From the NCBI GenBank assembly GCA_013399015.1, contig VWZX01006125.1:140464-204463 (forward strand): a DNA stretch of 64,000 nucleotides. Direction: 5' to 3'. Shown piece after piece: positions 13,866 to 25,223 of the stretch (the stretch's first letter is position 1; each line of letters opens with the position of its first letter). The stretch comes from Galbula dea. Taxonomy: Eukaryota; Chordata; Aves; Piciformes; Galbulidae. Made by a program: the position numbers and the translations under genes. Under the pieces are notes generated by a model. That model ran no database searches and had not been told where the DNA came from. It worked only from the letters and a program-made list of their open reading frames with translations.

Positions 13866-14060
13866 CACAGAACCCCAATGTGATGGGGGTTGGAAGGGAC
13901 CTCTGTGAATCATCTAGTCCAATCGCCCGCTAAAGCAGTGTCACACAAAGCAGGCTGCCCAGCTGGGTTTGGAATCTCTCCAGCAAAGGAGACTCTACAA
14001 CCTCTCTGGGCAGCCTGGGTCAGGGCTCTGGCACCATCAAGGAAAAGAAATTTTTTAATA
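13866..14060 (-). mobile_element. CR1 LINE, diverged 3' end
   Basis: Minus-oriented, diverged: GGGGTTGGAAGGGACCTCTG, ATCATCTAGTCC, TAAAGCAGTGTCAC, GAGACTCTACAACCTCTCTG and GGGCAGCCTGGG survive. The upstream part decays around AAGAAATTTTTTAATAAG. This looks like an older subfamily than the others in the window. Confidence 0.85.
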
Positions 14061-15136
14061 AGAAAGCCTGCTTTCCCATGGATTTATGAGCCAATCCACC
14101 TCCTTGTCTACCTGCTCCAATAATTCACATTCATTTTCCCACCTTTCTTACATCCTCAAATTCTTTCCTTCAACCAACTCGAAGGAAAGCTTTGGATAGC
14201 TTTTTAGCTTACTTTGGCAGCCTGTTTGCTGTAGTCCACACACACAACTTTGAAAGAAAACAGTATGAAAAATTACTCAAGAATTACACAGATCGTGACA
14301 GGTTTTCCTCATAAAAGCAAGACAGATGCTTATAAAATGAAACATTGCTGCTTTCAATGCTTCTCTGCTTTTCCTACTCAGCAGGCAACCATCACAAAGG
14401 CCAGTCTAAGGATAAAATCTTCCCAGGACCCCCTTAAAGAACTAAAATTGACAACTTGTTATGAATTGAACAGGCTTAGCTCACACAGGGCAGAAGAATA
14501 AGCTGTGTATCCTGTCAAACCAAGATGCAGACTGATACATCAAAAATATATGACCTCTAAATATATCTCAGCTGTATGGATTGGAGAAGAAGAAGGAGTC
14601 CAGTCAACAAAACAGGAGAACCACATGGATGTGTGCACTGTTCCTGCTTCAACTAAGCCTGAGGACTTTGGTCCAGGGCCAAAGGCTTCAAGTTCAAAAG
14701 GCCATGCAGCAAATACCAGGTCCTCTCGTCAAAGATCTACTCATCCCAGAATGATAAAAACTTCAAGAACGCTCTGCAGCTTTCCTTAATATGTATGACA
14801 GGAATCATTTGCAGGAAAAGGTGTGACCATTATATGATCAGAAGACAACCTTACAGTCTCATGGTCACTGGAAACCAAAATCTCCTTTCCCTCTCAGGGA
14901 ACAAAAAAAGAAGCCTGACATAAACTCATTTCCCACATCCTCAATATTTTTCCTATGGCAGGTTGGCTGTGGCCACAGTCCTAGGGCCACCAGCTTTTTA
15001 TTTGTAAAGACCTGCTCTCAAACTTCCAGCTGCACTGGAGTTGACTGCACATTTTTCTATTACAGTCACAAGAAAGCTAAGTGAAATTGGCTTACTCTTG
15101 ATTTTCTGGGTTTCAGGAATCCAGAGTTCAGGTTTC
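14061..15136. other. KIAA0825 intron 2, unassigned
   Basis: Intronic. An open frame at 14505-14789 (plus, 94 codons) has no family resemblance I can name and no splice signals. No repeat was recognised. Confidence 0.5.
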
Positions 15137-15228
15137 AGGGTGTATTAGAAGGGGTGTGGTTGGCAGGTCAAGAGAGGTTCTTCTCCCCCTTTACTCTACC
15201 CTGGTGAGCCTGCATCTGGAATATTGTC
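15137..15228 (+). mobile_element. CR1 ORF2 fragment, plus orientation
   Basis: About 90 bp reading, in the plus direction, as the ORF2 C-terminal segment RRGVVGRSREVLLPL...TLV.LHLEY. It matches the reverse complement of part of the copy at 4984-5690. It ends abruptly where sequence of opposite orientation starts. Confidence 0.8.
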
Positions 15229-16548
15229 AAATGCCTTGCTAAAGTCAAGGTAGAAAACATCCACAGCCCTTCCTTCATCCAACTCCTGTGTCACCTTGTC
15301 ATAGAGGAAATCAGGTTGGTCAAACAGGACCTGCCTTTCACAAACTCATAATGAATGGGCCTGATCCCCTGGCCACTCTGCATGTGCCACAGAACTGTAC
15401 TCAGGATGATCTGCTCCATTAGCTTCCCTGGTACAGAAGTCAGACTAACAGGTCTGTATTTCCTGGATCATCCTTCTGTCTCTTCTTATATATGGGGGTA
15501 ACTTACAGCCTGCTGGCACCTTCCCAGCCAGCCAGGGCTGCTGGAAAATCAAGCAAAGTGGCTCGGTGAATACCCCCAACAGCTCTTTCAGCACTCTTGG
15601 GTGCATCCCACTCGGCCCCATGGATTTCTGCACATCCAGGTGATGCAGCAGGTCACTGACCACCTCTTCCTGGGTTATGGGGGGGGTCATTCTGTTCCCA
15701 GTCCCTGTTTCCTGGCTTAGGGGTTTGGATTCCCTGTATATAATTGGTCCTATTACTAAAGACTGAGGCAAAGAAGTCACTAAGCACCCCAGCCTTATCT
15801 TCATCTTTTGGCACCAAGTTGCCTCCTGCATCTGATAGGGGATGGAGGGTTTCATTCACCCTTCTTTTGCTATTAATATATTAATAAATTTAAAGAAACT
15901 TTTCTTATCTTTTACCATGGAGGTCAGGTTTATTTCCAACTAAGCTTTGGACCTTCTCATTCCCTCCCTGCACAGCCTCACGACAGCTTTGTAGCTATCA
16001 TGAGTGGCGTGCCCCTTCCTCCAAAGTCTGCAAACTCTCCTCTTTTCCCTGAGTGCCAGCCAGAGCTCCCTGTTCTGCCATGCTTGTCTTCTATGCTGCC
16101 AGCTTGCCTTACAGCACATGGGTATGGCCTGCTCTTGTGCCTTCATCCTCTCATTCTTGGAGAGCATCCAGCCTTCCTGGACTCCTAAATCCTTTAGTCC
16201 TGACTTCTAAGGAATACTGGAAATCAGGCTACAAAACAAGTTAAAATCCAGCCTTCTAGGATGGCAGTTTTGCTACCCCCTCTCCCGACATCTCTGAGGA
16301 TAGAGAACTGCACCAGTTCGCGGTCACTGCGTCCAACACAACCTCCGACTCTCACATCTCCTACCAGCACTTCCCTGTTCACAAAGGAAGTGCAGCAGAG
16401 CCCCTTCCCTGCTTGGCTAACCCACCAACTGCATCAGGAAGTTATCCTTGACACATTCCAGGAACCTTCAGGACTGTTCCCTCACTGCTGTACTGTAATT
16501 CCAGCAGATATCAGGGAAATTGAAATCCCCCTGCTCTGTGATGGAGAA
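15229..16548 (-). mobile_element. Long degraded CR1-type LINE: endonuclease and RT regions
   Basis: Read on the minus strand this is about 1.3 kb from the middle of a CR1-type element. It has the endonuclease motif GDFNFPDICWN near 16510-16545, then the linker with WQNRELWLALREKRRVCRLW (around 16020-16090), then the RT N-terminal block with KSMGPSGMHPRVLKEL (around 15590-15640) and PWLAGKVPAGCKLPP. Further towards 15229 it decays through the RT palm region and never reaches the 3' UTR. Stops and frameshifts are scattered throughout, so it is inactive and fairly old. It is flanked by two short CR1 pieces of opposite orientation. Confidence 0.9.
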
Positions 16549-16552
16549 TTTT

Positions 16553-16640
16553 GGGGTTGTCCTGTGCAGATACAGGAGTTGGCCTCGATGATCCTTGTGG
16601 GACCCTTCCAACTCAGAAGATTCTAGGAGTCTATGAATAG
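16553..16640 (+). mobile_element. CR1 3' tail, plus orientation
   Basis: GTCCTGTGCAG, GGAGTTGGCCTCGATGATCC, TTGTGGGACCCTTCCAACTC and AGATTCTAGGAGTCTATG form a plus-oriented CR1 3' end. The tail type matches the copy at 46287-47092. Confidence 0.88.
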
Positions 16641-17622
16641 AGTTGCACCACTGTAGCTAATTCTGAACAAAAGCCAGAGAGCATGGTTGCTCCTCATAAA
16701 GGGAAATGTTAAAAACATACTACCTATTTTTCTCCATTCTACATCTTCATTTCAGAATGCTTCCTATGATTTTTTTTTTACTTACACACAGGATCCACAT
16801 GGAAAACAACAATAAAGGAAATTATCAAATGTCATCCCATAAAAGCATGTGAATGTGACAGAAATATGTGCAACTAGTTAAGATCTTACATCATACATAT
16901 TAATATGTATATACACAAGGCTGATAGTCTGTCATTATCTGCTGAAGTATTCTATAAAATTTTGTGTCCCCAAAGAGAATGTGTCTCATTGCATAAACTG
17001 AAACCCTCATCACTAACCACTGTGTTGAAGAGTTGAGGCTCTACAGGTAGACTTCTGGAGTTTAAAGGTTAATTTCTTTTTTTTTTTAATGTTTCATGCT
17101 CAAACACCATGTTCTGAAATGAACAAAACAAGAGAAGTTGTCAAAAGAGTGAATGTAACTGATGCCTTTGGATGATGGATCCAACCTTCCTTCCAAGCAA
17201 ATCCCTGCTGCTGTTTTTTAAGGTTAAGCAGAAACATTTTTATTCATGAAAGCCAGTAAGAATCTAAGTATTGTTTCAAGCCCTTTGCAACTTGAACTAA
17301 AGCATTAAAAACAGGGAGCTTGCAGATGCCATTTTAGACTTAGTGCTTGTTACTCAGAAAAAGAGCCCCTGAAGTGAACTTTGAAGCTCTGAAAACACAG
17401 TGTCATCAAGTCTCTTTGAACACTGCCTGTATTGACATAGGCTTTTCCATTTTTAAATTAATCTGTAAAAATACTTCAAAAGATGATGCCTAAACTATTC
17501 AGGAGAAAAAGATCCAAATTAGTATCCAAAGGTTTTAGAGAAGCATGAAAAGTTCTCTCATAAGCACAGAAAGTTAGTGACAATAACATACAGGAAATGA
17601 TTTGCAGTTTACCAGCTGGGCT

Positions 17623-17696
17623 ACTAAAGACTACTACCTACCTATCCATAAACACATAAACACTAAAGACTACTACCTACCTATCCATAAACACAT
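17623..17696. repeat. 39-bp tandem duplication, about 1.9 copies
   Basis: A segment beginning ACTAAAGACTACTACCTACC at 17623 recurs at 17662, exactly 39 bp later. The two copies are identical over the 35 bp present in both. Confidence 0.97.
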
Positions 17697-17884
17697 GAGG
17701 TAAAGATTTTGTGAAGAAAATATTTTGTCATTAGTTTAACAGGAACAGAATTTAATGAAGATGTGTTCATCTACATATTCAGCCTTTAAATATTCAAACT
17801 TACAAAACACTACAGAGAAATTTCACATCATTAACATTTTCAGGCTTCAGAACCTCTCCCTCTATGAGACTTCACAAATGATGT

Positions 17885-17927
17885 AATCACAGAATCACTC
17901 TGGCTGGAAGAGTCCTTTAAGAATGCT
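17885..17927 (-). mobile_element. Possible CR1 3' terminal scrap
   Basis: AATCACAGAATCACTCTGGC followed by TGGAAGAGTCCTTTAAGA resembles the extreme 3' end of CR1 in minus orientation. It is only about 40 bp and diverged. Confidence 0.4.
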
Positions 17928-18674
17928 ATGGTAACAATAAACCTAAATACAACACTTCAGCCAAAGCACATACAGAACTTTATACTATTTTTCTAATTGT
18001 TCCAGCAGCTTAAAAGATAAACAAAATCCCTAACAAAATAAACACACATAATAAGGGATAACAATGAGCAGTGCTTTTGCCCTAAAGCAGAGGGAAGGCT
18101 ACTGCTATTAAAGATGTATTATATGATACTTAATTAAAAGCTTGTAAGGGAGAAATAAAATCAACGGAGTAATTAGCTCAACGGTTGGAGATACACTTCT
18201 AAGAGAGGTCAGACTGCAATAATTGCAGTAAGGCTGAATATTATTGAAAATAAGTTTACTGCAGATCTGTTTAGAGAGCTAAAGATTATCTACTGTGAGC
18301 ATAACTTCTCATAGATGTTTTGTGAATGCTAATACACACACACTTTTCATCTGAACTTTCATCTACACAACAGGCTGGATTATCTAAGAAGCCATGAACC
18401 TGGAAAGAGAAATGTCCCAGTTCCTGAGCTTCACAGATGTCTTCCTGATAAGCTGTGTAGAATTGAGACTTAAGGGCTTCTCACACTTTGCTGTCTGTTT
18501 TAACAGCCTGCCGCTGAGCCATTCTCAGGGCTTAACTGGACTCTACAGGCCACAGCCTGACCGTCATGCAGATGTCACCCTCATGGGAAGCCGAAGCGCT
18601 AGACAACACATGTTGTGTAAGATACAGGCAAGGCATTCCAGAGATGAGGACATTTTGGTGTTTCCCAAACAAAT

Positions 18675-18689
18675 GCCGCCACCTGGTGT
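18675..18689 (-). promoter_or_regulatory. CTCF-like binding motif
   Basis: The minus strand reads ACACCAGGTGGCGGC, which fits 14 of 15 positions of the vertebrate CTCF core CCASYAGRKGGCRSY. It sits inside a locally GC-richer, CpG-containing patch of intron 2. Prediction from motif only. Confidence 0.45.
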
Positions 18690-18750
18690 TCAGGTATATG
18701 GCTGGGCTAGACCCTAGAGAAGGAAGATAGTGGGGAATGGACACAAGTCA

Positions 18751-18800
18751 TCATAGGATTGTCAGAGTTGGAAGGGACCTGAAAGATCATCCATGGACAC
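18751..18800 (-). mobile_element. CR1 LINE, 50-bp 3' scrap
   Basis: TCATAGGATTGTCAGAGTTG, GAAGGGACC and AAAGATCATC form the extreme 3' end of the same CR1 subfamily as 11867, in minus orientation. Confidence 0.85.
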
Positions 18801-19980
18801 GTCCCCTTCTGAGAAGGTTTAACTAAGGGTCTATCTGGGCTAAGAGGAATAACAGAAGACTTTGTAAGTCAGCATTTTCTGGCATTCTCTCATTTTGTCT
18901 AGATCAAGTATGACATGTAGCAGTCTCTGACATCCTTGAGTTGGGTGATTAAACAGCAACATTCATACTGATCACCTGTGTTAGAACGGGACAAAATGAC
19001 TTCTTCACCACATTAGAGACCTGGAGTCTGTACAGATGACTTCTTCATTTGACAGGGGATTCAAGGGTGACTGAAAGATCTACAACCATCTTTCAGAGTT
19101 AAAAAATGAGAGGTGATTTGATGCAGCTTAAGCAATAGCCAGGAGATAGTGCCAAAGCAGAAAATACTCCACAGCAGTTTTCCTCTGCCAATACAGCCAA
19201 TCTCAGCATAAAGGTGTTTGTGTCCTGTAACTAAACCATGACATGGAAGTGATGAAGAACAATCCACTGGATACTGTTTATTTGTTTTGACACTCATGTA
19301 CATCATATAAACACACATATTCATAGTTTAGATATAAACTTGCAGGCTGTCATTGACTGAAGTATCATCCTACATTTACCCAAACAGTTCATTTTTCCAG
19401 ACTTCCATTCCCACACATACATTCTAAGGCTAACTTATAAATTTTGGATAAAAATGTCTTCTAAAATGATGGAATTTTTTGCTGAAGTGAAATTTGACTT
19501 CTGGTTAGGTCTACTTGTACACTTTGCCAGGACAATGGATTTAGCTCTCACACTTCTGATTAGAAAAAGTAGGTAGGAATTCAATGCTTAAGCAAAGTGT
19601 AAAGGACAATAATTTCTGTTAGATGAGTTACATTTATACTGATACATGTGAGGAACAAGCAGCAACAGCAAGAGCCTTGGTGTAGACAGTAAATTCAGAT
19701 GTGTTTTACCAACATGTGTTTATAGTCCTAGCAGTGCTGAACATGTGGTAATATCACTGAAAATATTTTGTCCCAAATTTGTGTAAGGCATGATCAAAGG
19801 CAACATAAACCCCTGCTGCAGGCATAAAGACAGTAGTAAGGCTTATAATGAAATTTCTGAACTATCTTCACCACAGTGAGGAGTGAAAAGAGAAAACTAA
19901 TTAACCTCCACACCAACACCACCCCCTCATCATACAACCAACTTTCACAGACATCAGTGTCTTTTAGTAAACAATTTTAC
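18801..19980. other. KIAA0825 intron 2, 5' portion
   Basis: AT-rich intron between the CR1 scrap and the donor of exon 2; nothing recognised. Confidence 0.55.
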
Positions 19981-20149
19981 CAGGGTCCTAAGGAACTCCA
20001 TCAGCTCTCCATGGTGTGTAGAAAAAGGTCTGAGAGAACTAAAATTGCAGTTGCTTAGCCACTGAAGGCAATCCGTTGTGCTTTGTAGCATTTCATCAGC
20101 ACATATTTCATTTACTTCTGATTGAAGGTCTTTTAGACACTGTTCTATG
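19981..20149 (-). CDS. KIAA0825: KIAA0825, second coding exon
   Basis: The minus strand shows acceptor TTGTTTTTAG, then 169 bp open in one frame, then donor CTG|GTAAAA. The first base completes the Ser codon left by the previous exon and the exon ends in phase 0. The 56 residues include IEQCLKDLQSEVNEIC, TTDCLQWLSN and HHGELMEFLRTL. These align with the human KIAA0825 stretch around IKHCIKEIQSEINKQC, TTDCFEWLTN and HGDLIKFFKTL (human sequence recalled, not searched). Amphipathic spacing suggests helices; no catalytic motif is visible. It lies 12,599 bp downstream of the start exon and 6,271 bp upstream of the next exon. Recognition rests on homology plus phase agreement on both sides, because the exon is too short to stand out by length. 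Confidence 0.87.
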
Positions 20150-22376
20150 CTAAAAACAAAAACAAAATCACAGCTTTGTTAGCATGACTTGGAGATAAAA
20201 GCATTTTGCATATTCTGTATTTCAAAAAGTAAAACTATTTCAAATTCACATAGCAATGGTCCTTCTTCATAGATTAAGTTACTCTCACAAAATGAGGCCT
20301 GAATTTGTAGGATTAGCATTTAAATACAGCCAGGCTAGAGCTAAAATAAATTTCCTTCAGGCCAGATTGTACCATCCTCAGTAAGAGTAAGTACTGCCTC
20401 AATTCTCAAACAATCTTGTAATTTTTAATAAAGTAGTTAGTGAATAAGACAACACCCAACCTATTACCTGGTTTTTGGTGCTTAATTAGCTAAATCAGAG
20501 AATATAAGCTGAATCAACTACCACAGTCAAAGATGAACGTGTCATTTTGTTCCTTTAGCAATCAGCAGTTGTTTTACAATACATAACATACCTTAATGTC
20601 TTCTTAAAGACCCACTGACATCACAGAAAAATGCTGTAAAGAATTCTAGAGCCAGTTGTTGCAGTGCTAGGTTTAACACAAACAAGGCCAACAATTAACA
20701 CTGATGCCAGTTTTGGTTTACTGAAGTGCAAAGTGTTATTCACTACTGCTTGAATGTTATTTTGGAGTACATGAGTTATTCTATTTATGAGCTTACAGCT
20801 GATAAGGTATGCAAGGTTTAAAACAAATTAAAATTTAGTTCCTTCTATTTCTGTAGAGTTATGGAATGAGATGAGACTCAGCTCTTTACAGGTATTTCAG
20901 TGTCAGATACTTTTGATCATATTACTTTCTATGTGCATAACATCAACCAAACAACAAAGGTGTCTATTAAAGTGCCACTTGCTTCTCCATTTTACAGAGA
21001 TCAAGTATGGCTCTTTTCTAACATTTCAAACTTGACTAGTTTTGGCAAAAGAAAACAAGAGGAGGTCAGAAAAAAAAGGACAGGAAGAGGAGAAAAGGGA
21101 TGAAAAACTAGAAAACAAATTCAATCTTTCCATGTATTACAAGTTATGATAAAAATTCCAAATGAAAGACCTCAAATTTTTTTTTAAATGATTTTTTTTT
21201 TATTAGTAACCTTGAATAAGGCTTTGAATTGTTTTCTGCACAGCTTCTCTATATGGAAAGATTCATTTTCCATTCATTTAATGTTCATCTTTGGGGAGGT
21301 AAATATTTTTATTAAAAAGATAATCTGCTTTGAATATTAATTTTTTAAAAATCCTAACTCTACTAATCCACATCAATTTCTAACAAGAACTCAGTGATGA
21401 AAGTCCATTCTGTCTCTCATCCACTGATTCTAGTTTGCCATTTAATTCTGCCTCCAGTGCTGCTTTCAGGATCTGGAAGAAGTATTTATTTGATTTTCTA
21501 CTGGATTTTCTCCTTTATGGAGTGATTTGCATTTTATTCTTTTATAGCTGTTATGCAATGTACCCTAAATTCCTATGAGCTGTCTTATTCTGATCCACAG
21601 AAATGAAGTGTATCACTGCCATCCATACCTTGGGGAACTGAGTCTGTTAGTTCAAACTGACATTTAAAAAAAACAGAGGAAAGAACACAAGCAAATGATC
21701 ACACTAAAGGAAGTATAGAGACAAAAAATAAAAGGAAAACACAGGCTGTTTAAGTTACCTACACCACTCACAAAAGAGAGAAGTATACTTTTTCTGAGAA
21801 TACCAACAAGACATAACATCTGTGATAGGTTTCCCTTGTGCCTTTTGTTTCTTTAAAATATAGTACTAAATAGTAACAAGCTGAATTCAAAAACTGCATC
21901 AACTGCAATTACAGAATGCAAGGATGATCATAAGAAAGCAAGGGCAGAAAAAACAGCATTTTGACTGCCAGAAAATACATATAAATTGTTTCCAAAACTA
22001 TGACCACACAAATTCTAAAAAAAAATTTCAGCAGAATAAGTAGATAATTTTGAACAGCTTATTTCCCCATATTTAACTGTATACATCAAGAATTATGGGT
22101 ATATTTGTTTCATGCTTAAAAGACATGAGGTAAACCATTGACAGTGTATCTACTCTATCAAAATGAAGTCACTACACTTTATAGCCGGATTATCTTCAGA
22201 AACCAAATTCAGTAACTACATCAAATGTTAAAATTCATTGAAAAATGTAAAACTTAAGAATACATGAGGAGCCTGTAAAACACTTCAATAAAATTGGTTT
22301 GGAAAAGTCTTACAACTTCCCTGAGCATGACTGAGTTCAAAAGGCAGCGTACTGAAAGTACCTCCCCATCACAGGA
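20150..22376. other. KIAA0825 intron 1, 3' portion
   Basis: AT-rich intron with long A and T runs (for example around 21176-21200). No gene or repeat was recognised. Confidence 0.55.
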
Positions 22377-22555
22377 GAGCAGGTGGTCTAGTGGTTAGGA
22401 TTCAGCACTCTCACCAATGGAACCTGGCTTCAAATCCTGGTCAGGGAAGCTTTGTTGTGACCTAGTCTTAGGGAATCCTGTTGTGGCAGGGGGCTTGGAC
22501 TAGATGATCTTTTGAGGTCCTTTCCAACTCCTAACTGTGATACTGTGACCTTATC
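22377..22555 (+). mobile_element. tRNA-Glu-derived SINE with a CR1 3' tail
   Basis: Positions 22377-22448 are a diverged tRNA-Glu(CTC). A perfect Pol III A box is present (TGGTCTAGTGG), the CTC anticodon context CTCTCACC is retained, the B-box-like GCTTCAAATCC has one mismatch, and the 3' acceptor half is TCAGGGAA. The 5' acceptor strand (GAGCAGG) no longer pairs, so this is not a working tRNA gene. It runs directly into about 100 bp of CR1 3' end: GACCTAGTC, AGGGAATCCTGTTGTGGCAG, GACTAGATGATC and TTCCAACTCCTAAC, then a decayed terminal repeat. The tail is nearly the same as that of the CR1 copy at 62294-62812. This architecture is that of a SINE mobilised by CR1 in trans; a one-off chimeric retrocopy is the alternative. 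Confidence 0.8.
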
Positions 22556-24511
22556 AGTGGCACAAAGGACCATCACGAAAAGCCACCACCCTCAGTCTGT
22601 GGCCCACTCAGGTGCCTGATGGGACAGCCCAGCCATGAATACCAATTCCAAACTTGACCAAAGATTGGCATGCATCTTTTTTATAAGTTGTAAAACCTTT
22701 CCTCAGGACTCAGAAACTAAATGCCTTGCTCACACACCTTGACTCCTGGGACACTAGCAAAGGCTTTTACTGTGGTGTGCTGGTGTGTCTCATTCAAACT
22801 GTACCCAACAGATTACAGCATTCTGCAACACAAAAGGGACTGCTGTTAGTCTGTGCCAATCTGCCCCAGCTACAAACCAGTTTTTACACACATCTTTGAT
22901 AGACGAATCTGTGTGCCAGCCAATAAACTACAAGCTACCAACAGGCTACAGCTTTCTCAAGACCCCTTATTTTGGCAGTTTGTCCCAGCACTGATAAGAG
23001 CATTAGGTGGATACATTTCAGTGGCCCCTCCTGTAGGTACAAATCAACATAAGTCTGCTCATTTTTTTAAAATCCTTTTATCCCAATAAAGTAAACATTG
23101 AATTAGGACTAAAACTGGTTTTGATTGAATAAAAGTATTTTCATCCTGTTTACTTACAATACACTGTAGATAAATAGGGTCTCAAGGACACTATTTCTTT
23201 TAAGATTCTTGTCAACACTTAGTATTACAAGAATATGGATAATTATGGGTACTTATAGGAATTTTTACATGAAGTATTTAGTAATTTGGTTACCTCTGAA
23301 AAAAAAAAATGTATGTTATCTGGGTCTAGAAAAAAAATATTTTAAATAAAATGCTTCTGCCAAATAGGATTAAAATGATTATTATTGTTATTATCACTTC
23401 ATAGGCTAGAAGTTAAAACTATAATTTTATATCAGTGTAGGGAGAACTCAACTTTTTTAGAAAGGAAGTCTGCTGAAAATTTAAGAACTAAACAAAACAT
23501 GCAATTAATGCATTTAACAGACTTTATTCTTAAAAGTACAATTCCTTTAATTGTACTTTTGTACAATTATACTAAAATAAAGTGCTAAATTTCTTTATAA
23601 TCCAAATAATCCTTTTTCATTGTTCAGGTTTATCTGCAAGTATAAGTTCAGTACAGTAAATAAACTCTTTTAAAAAAAAAAAATAAAGGCATCAACCCAG
23701 ACTATGTCAACTGACACTATACACATATAATGGGAGCATAAATTGCCTTAAAATCATGTGCAGTCAATGGAAAAATACAACCTTGTCTGTGTGCAACCTT
23801 AGCCAAACCAGAGATACAAGATCTGGAGTACAATAGGGAAATCAGACACAGTTCAGTACTTAAGGCTTTTCCTCTGTTTACTATTGTTAACTGATTCTAT
23901 GCTCCATATGTGTGGTTTTTGGAACATGGCTGTTTTGAAAATGGTAAGGTGAGGCATACAACTCATGTTTTAGGTGCTCAGGCACCAATGTTGAGAAATT
24001 GCTGAGCCTGACCAGAAGGTGCTTAATTCTTCTGTTGGAAATTGGCTTAACAGAACTACAAAAGAATAGCTGTTCCTGGCCAGATGGAAGGTCTCCAGAC
24101 CTCTCACAGTGGTTATTAGGAGCTGCCAAAGAAGAGTAAGAAAAAAAATCCAAAAAACCAAGATAAAGAAGTGCTAAGATTTCTCAGAATATTTTGTCTC
24201 TAGCCATTAAAATATTCTGTGACACAAGAACTTAAATCAGATAGTGTCTTAGTATTTCACAGTCTTCAATTTTTCTTGCACAGATGAGTCCACCTTTCTT
24301 TAAACCTGTTGAACTGTTCAGACATACACAGAAAGAAAATCACCAAACAACTAAACAAAGAGAAGAATATAAAAGCTCCAAGAAAAAAATAACCTTTCTC
24401 TAGAGAAAAAAAATCTGATATTTGTGCTTATATGGATTTTTGTAAAAGTAATTGAGTTTTCAAGAAAGAAATCTTTAGTCCCACACAAGAATCATCTTTG
24501 TGTGGGCACAT
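22556..24511. other. KIAA0825 intron 1, unassigned
   Basis: Mostly AT-rich unique sequence. A GC-richer patch near 23890-24130 may be an old repeat I cannot name. A hairpin at 23532-23560 is listed separately. Confidence 0.5.
23532..23560. repeat. 12-bp perfect inverted repeat (hairpin)
   Basis: AAAAGTACAATT and AATTGTACTTTT flank a 5-nt loop CCTTT. A further partial arm GTACAATT follows immediately. Confidence 0.9.
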
Positions 24512-25223
24512 TGTGCTGGTGTGAGCTGAACAGAACAAATCCTGTTCAGTGATTTCACTTTTCAGCTCAGTCTCTTCTCAGTGATGGCACTTTCTGAAGC
24601 TAACAGCATGTTCTCACAGACAGTGTCTGCTTCTAGAAGTGACAATGCATGATGGTTAAGAGTTACTACCAAAGATTGAGGTGCAGACCAAGGTCACTAC
24701 TAAATCCTGTGTACCTCTTTGGGGTGCAAAATGTAACAGGTCACACCTGTGAAGAGGAGTAGACAGGAGAGGTGACCCTAAACTGACCAACAAGGGATTC
24801 CATCCCACAGAGCTCATCTTCAGTATAAAGCAGAGGGATCACAAGGGTCAAGCCTCTTCTTCAATGGCCGGTGTCTATGTAGGACTCCATCCATTCTGTC
24901 TCTGATCTCAGTTTGTGTGCTCCTACATCCAGTTCCACAATCGAGTTCCTGTCTGCTGCTGAGCCCAGTCCTCAACTTCCCCAGTGCCTGCCACAGCATC
25001 AGTGATCACAGTGACCAATTGCCACCAGGGGGTTATGTTTGATATTGTTGCTGTATATATTTTACTAGTATTATTTTTATTATTATTATTAAAGCTGGTT
25101 TTGTTCCCTTTCCAGCCTGTCAGTCTCCTTTATTCCTCTTTTCTCACTTTTAGAAAGGCAAAGGTGTTCATAGGGAGTCTCTGTCACTTGTCTTGTTTCC
25201 CAGCTCAGACCCTACCCTCAACA
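24512..25223 (+). mobile_element. Solo LTR of an avian endogenous retrovirus (ERVL-like)
   Basis: A 712-bp block bounded by TG (TGTGCTGGTGTGAGCTGAAC) and CA (CCCTCAACA). It has a TATA box at 24824-24829 and a polyadenylation signal ATTAAA at 25088-25093, preceded by an ATT-rich stretch. The interior (GACCAACAAGGGATTCCATC, TTTGTGTGCTCCTACATCC, GCCACCAGGGGGTTATG, CTTGTTTCCCAGCTCAGACC) matches an LTR type I recognise from bird genomes. Many former CpGs are now TpG or CpA. No internal gag-pol sequence or second LTR is nearby, so it is a solo LTR. No clear target-site duplication was found. Confidence 0.85.

Larger units (their letters stand above)
16641..18750. other. KIAA0825 intron 2, mostly unique
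   Basis: AT-rich up to about 18380, then a GC-richer island (18381-18730) with several CpGs and a CTCF-like site. Apart from the tandem duplication and the short CR1 scrap listed separately, nothing was recognised. Confidence 0.5.

Noticed and set aside
14505..14789. 94-codon plus frame between CR1 copies
   Set aside because: No recognisable family, no splice signals, low-complexity basic/Ser-rich end; probably chance or an old repeat.
22377..22448. Functional tRNA-Glu gene
   Set aside because: The 5' acceptor strand no longer pairs with TCAGGGA, the T stem has mismatches, and the sequence continues into CR1 tail; it fits a SINE head.
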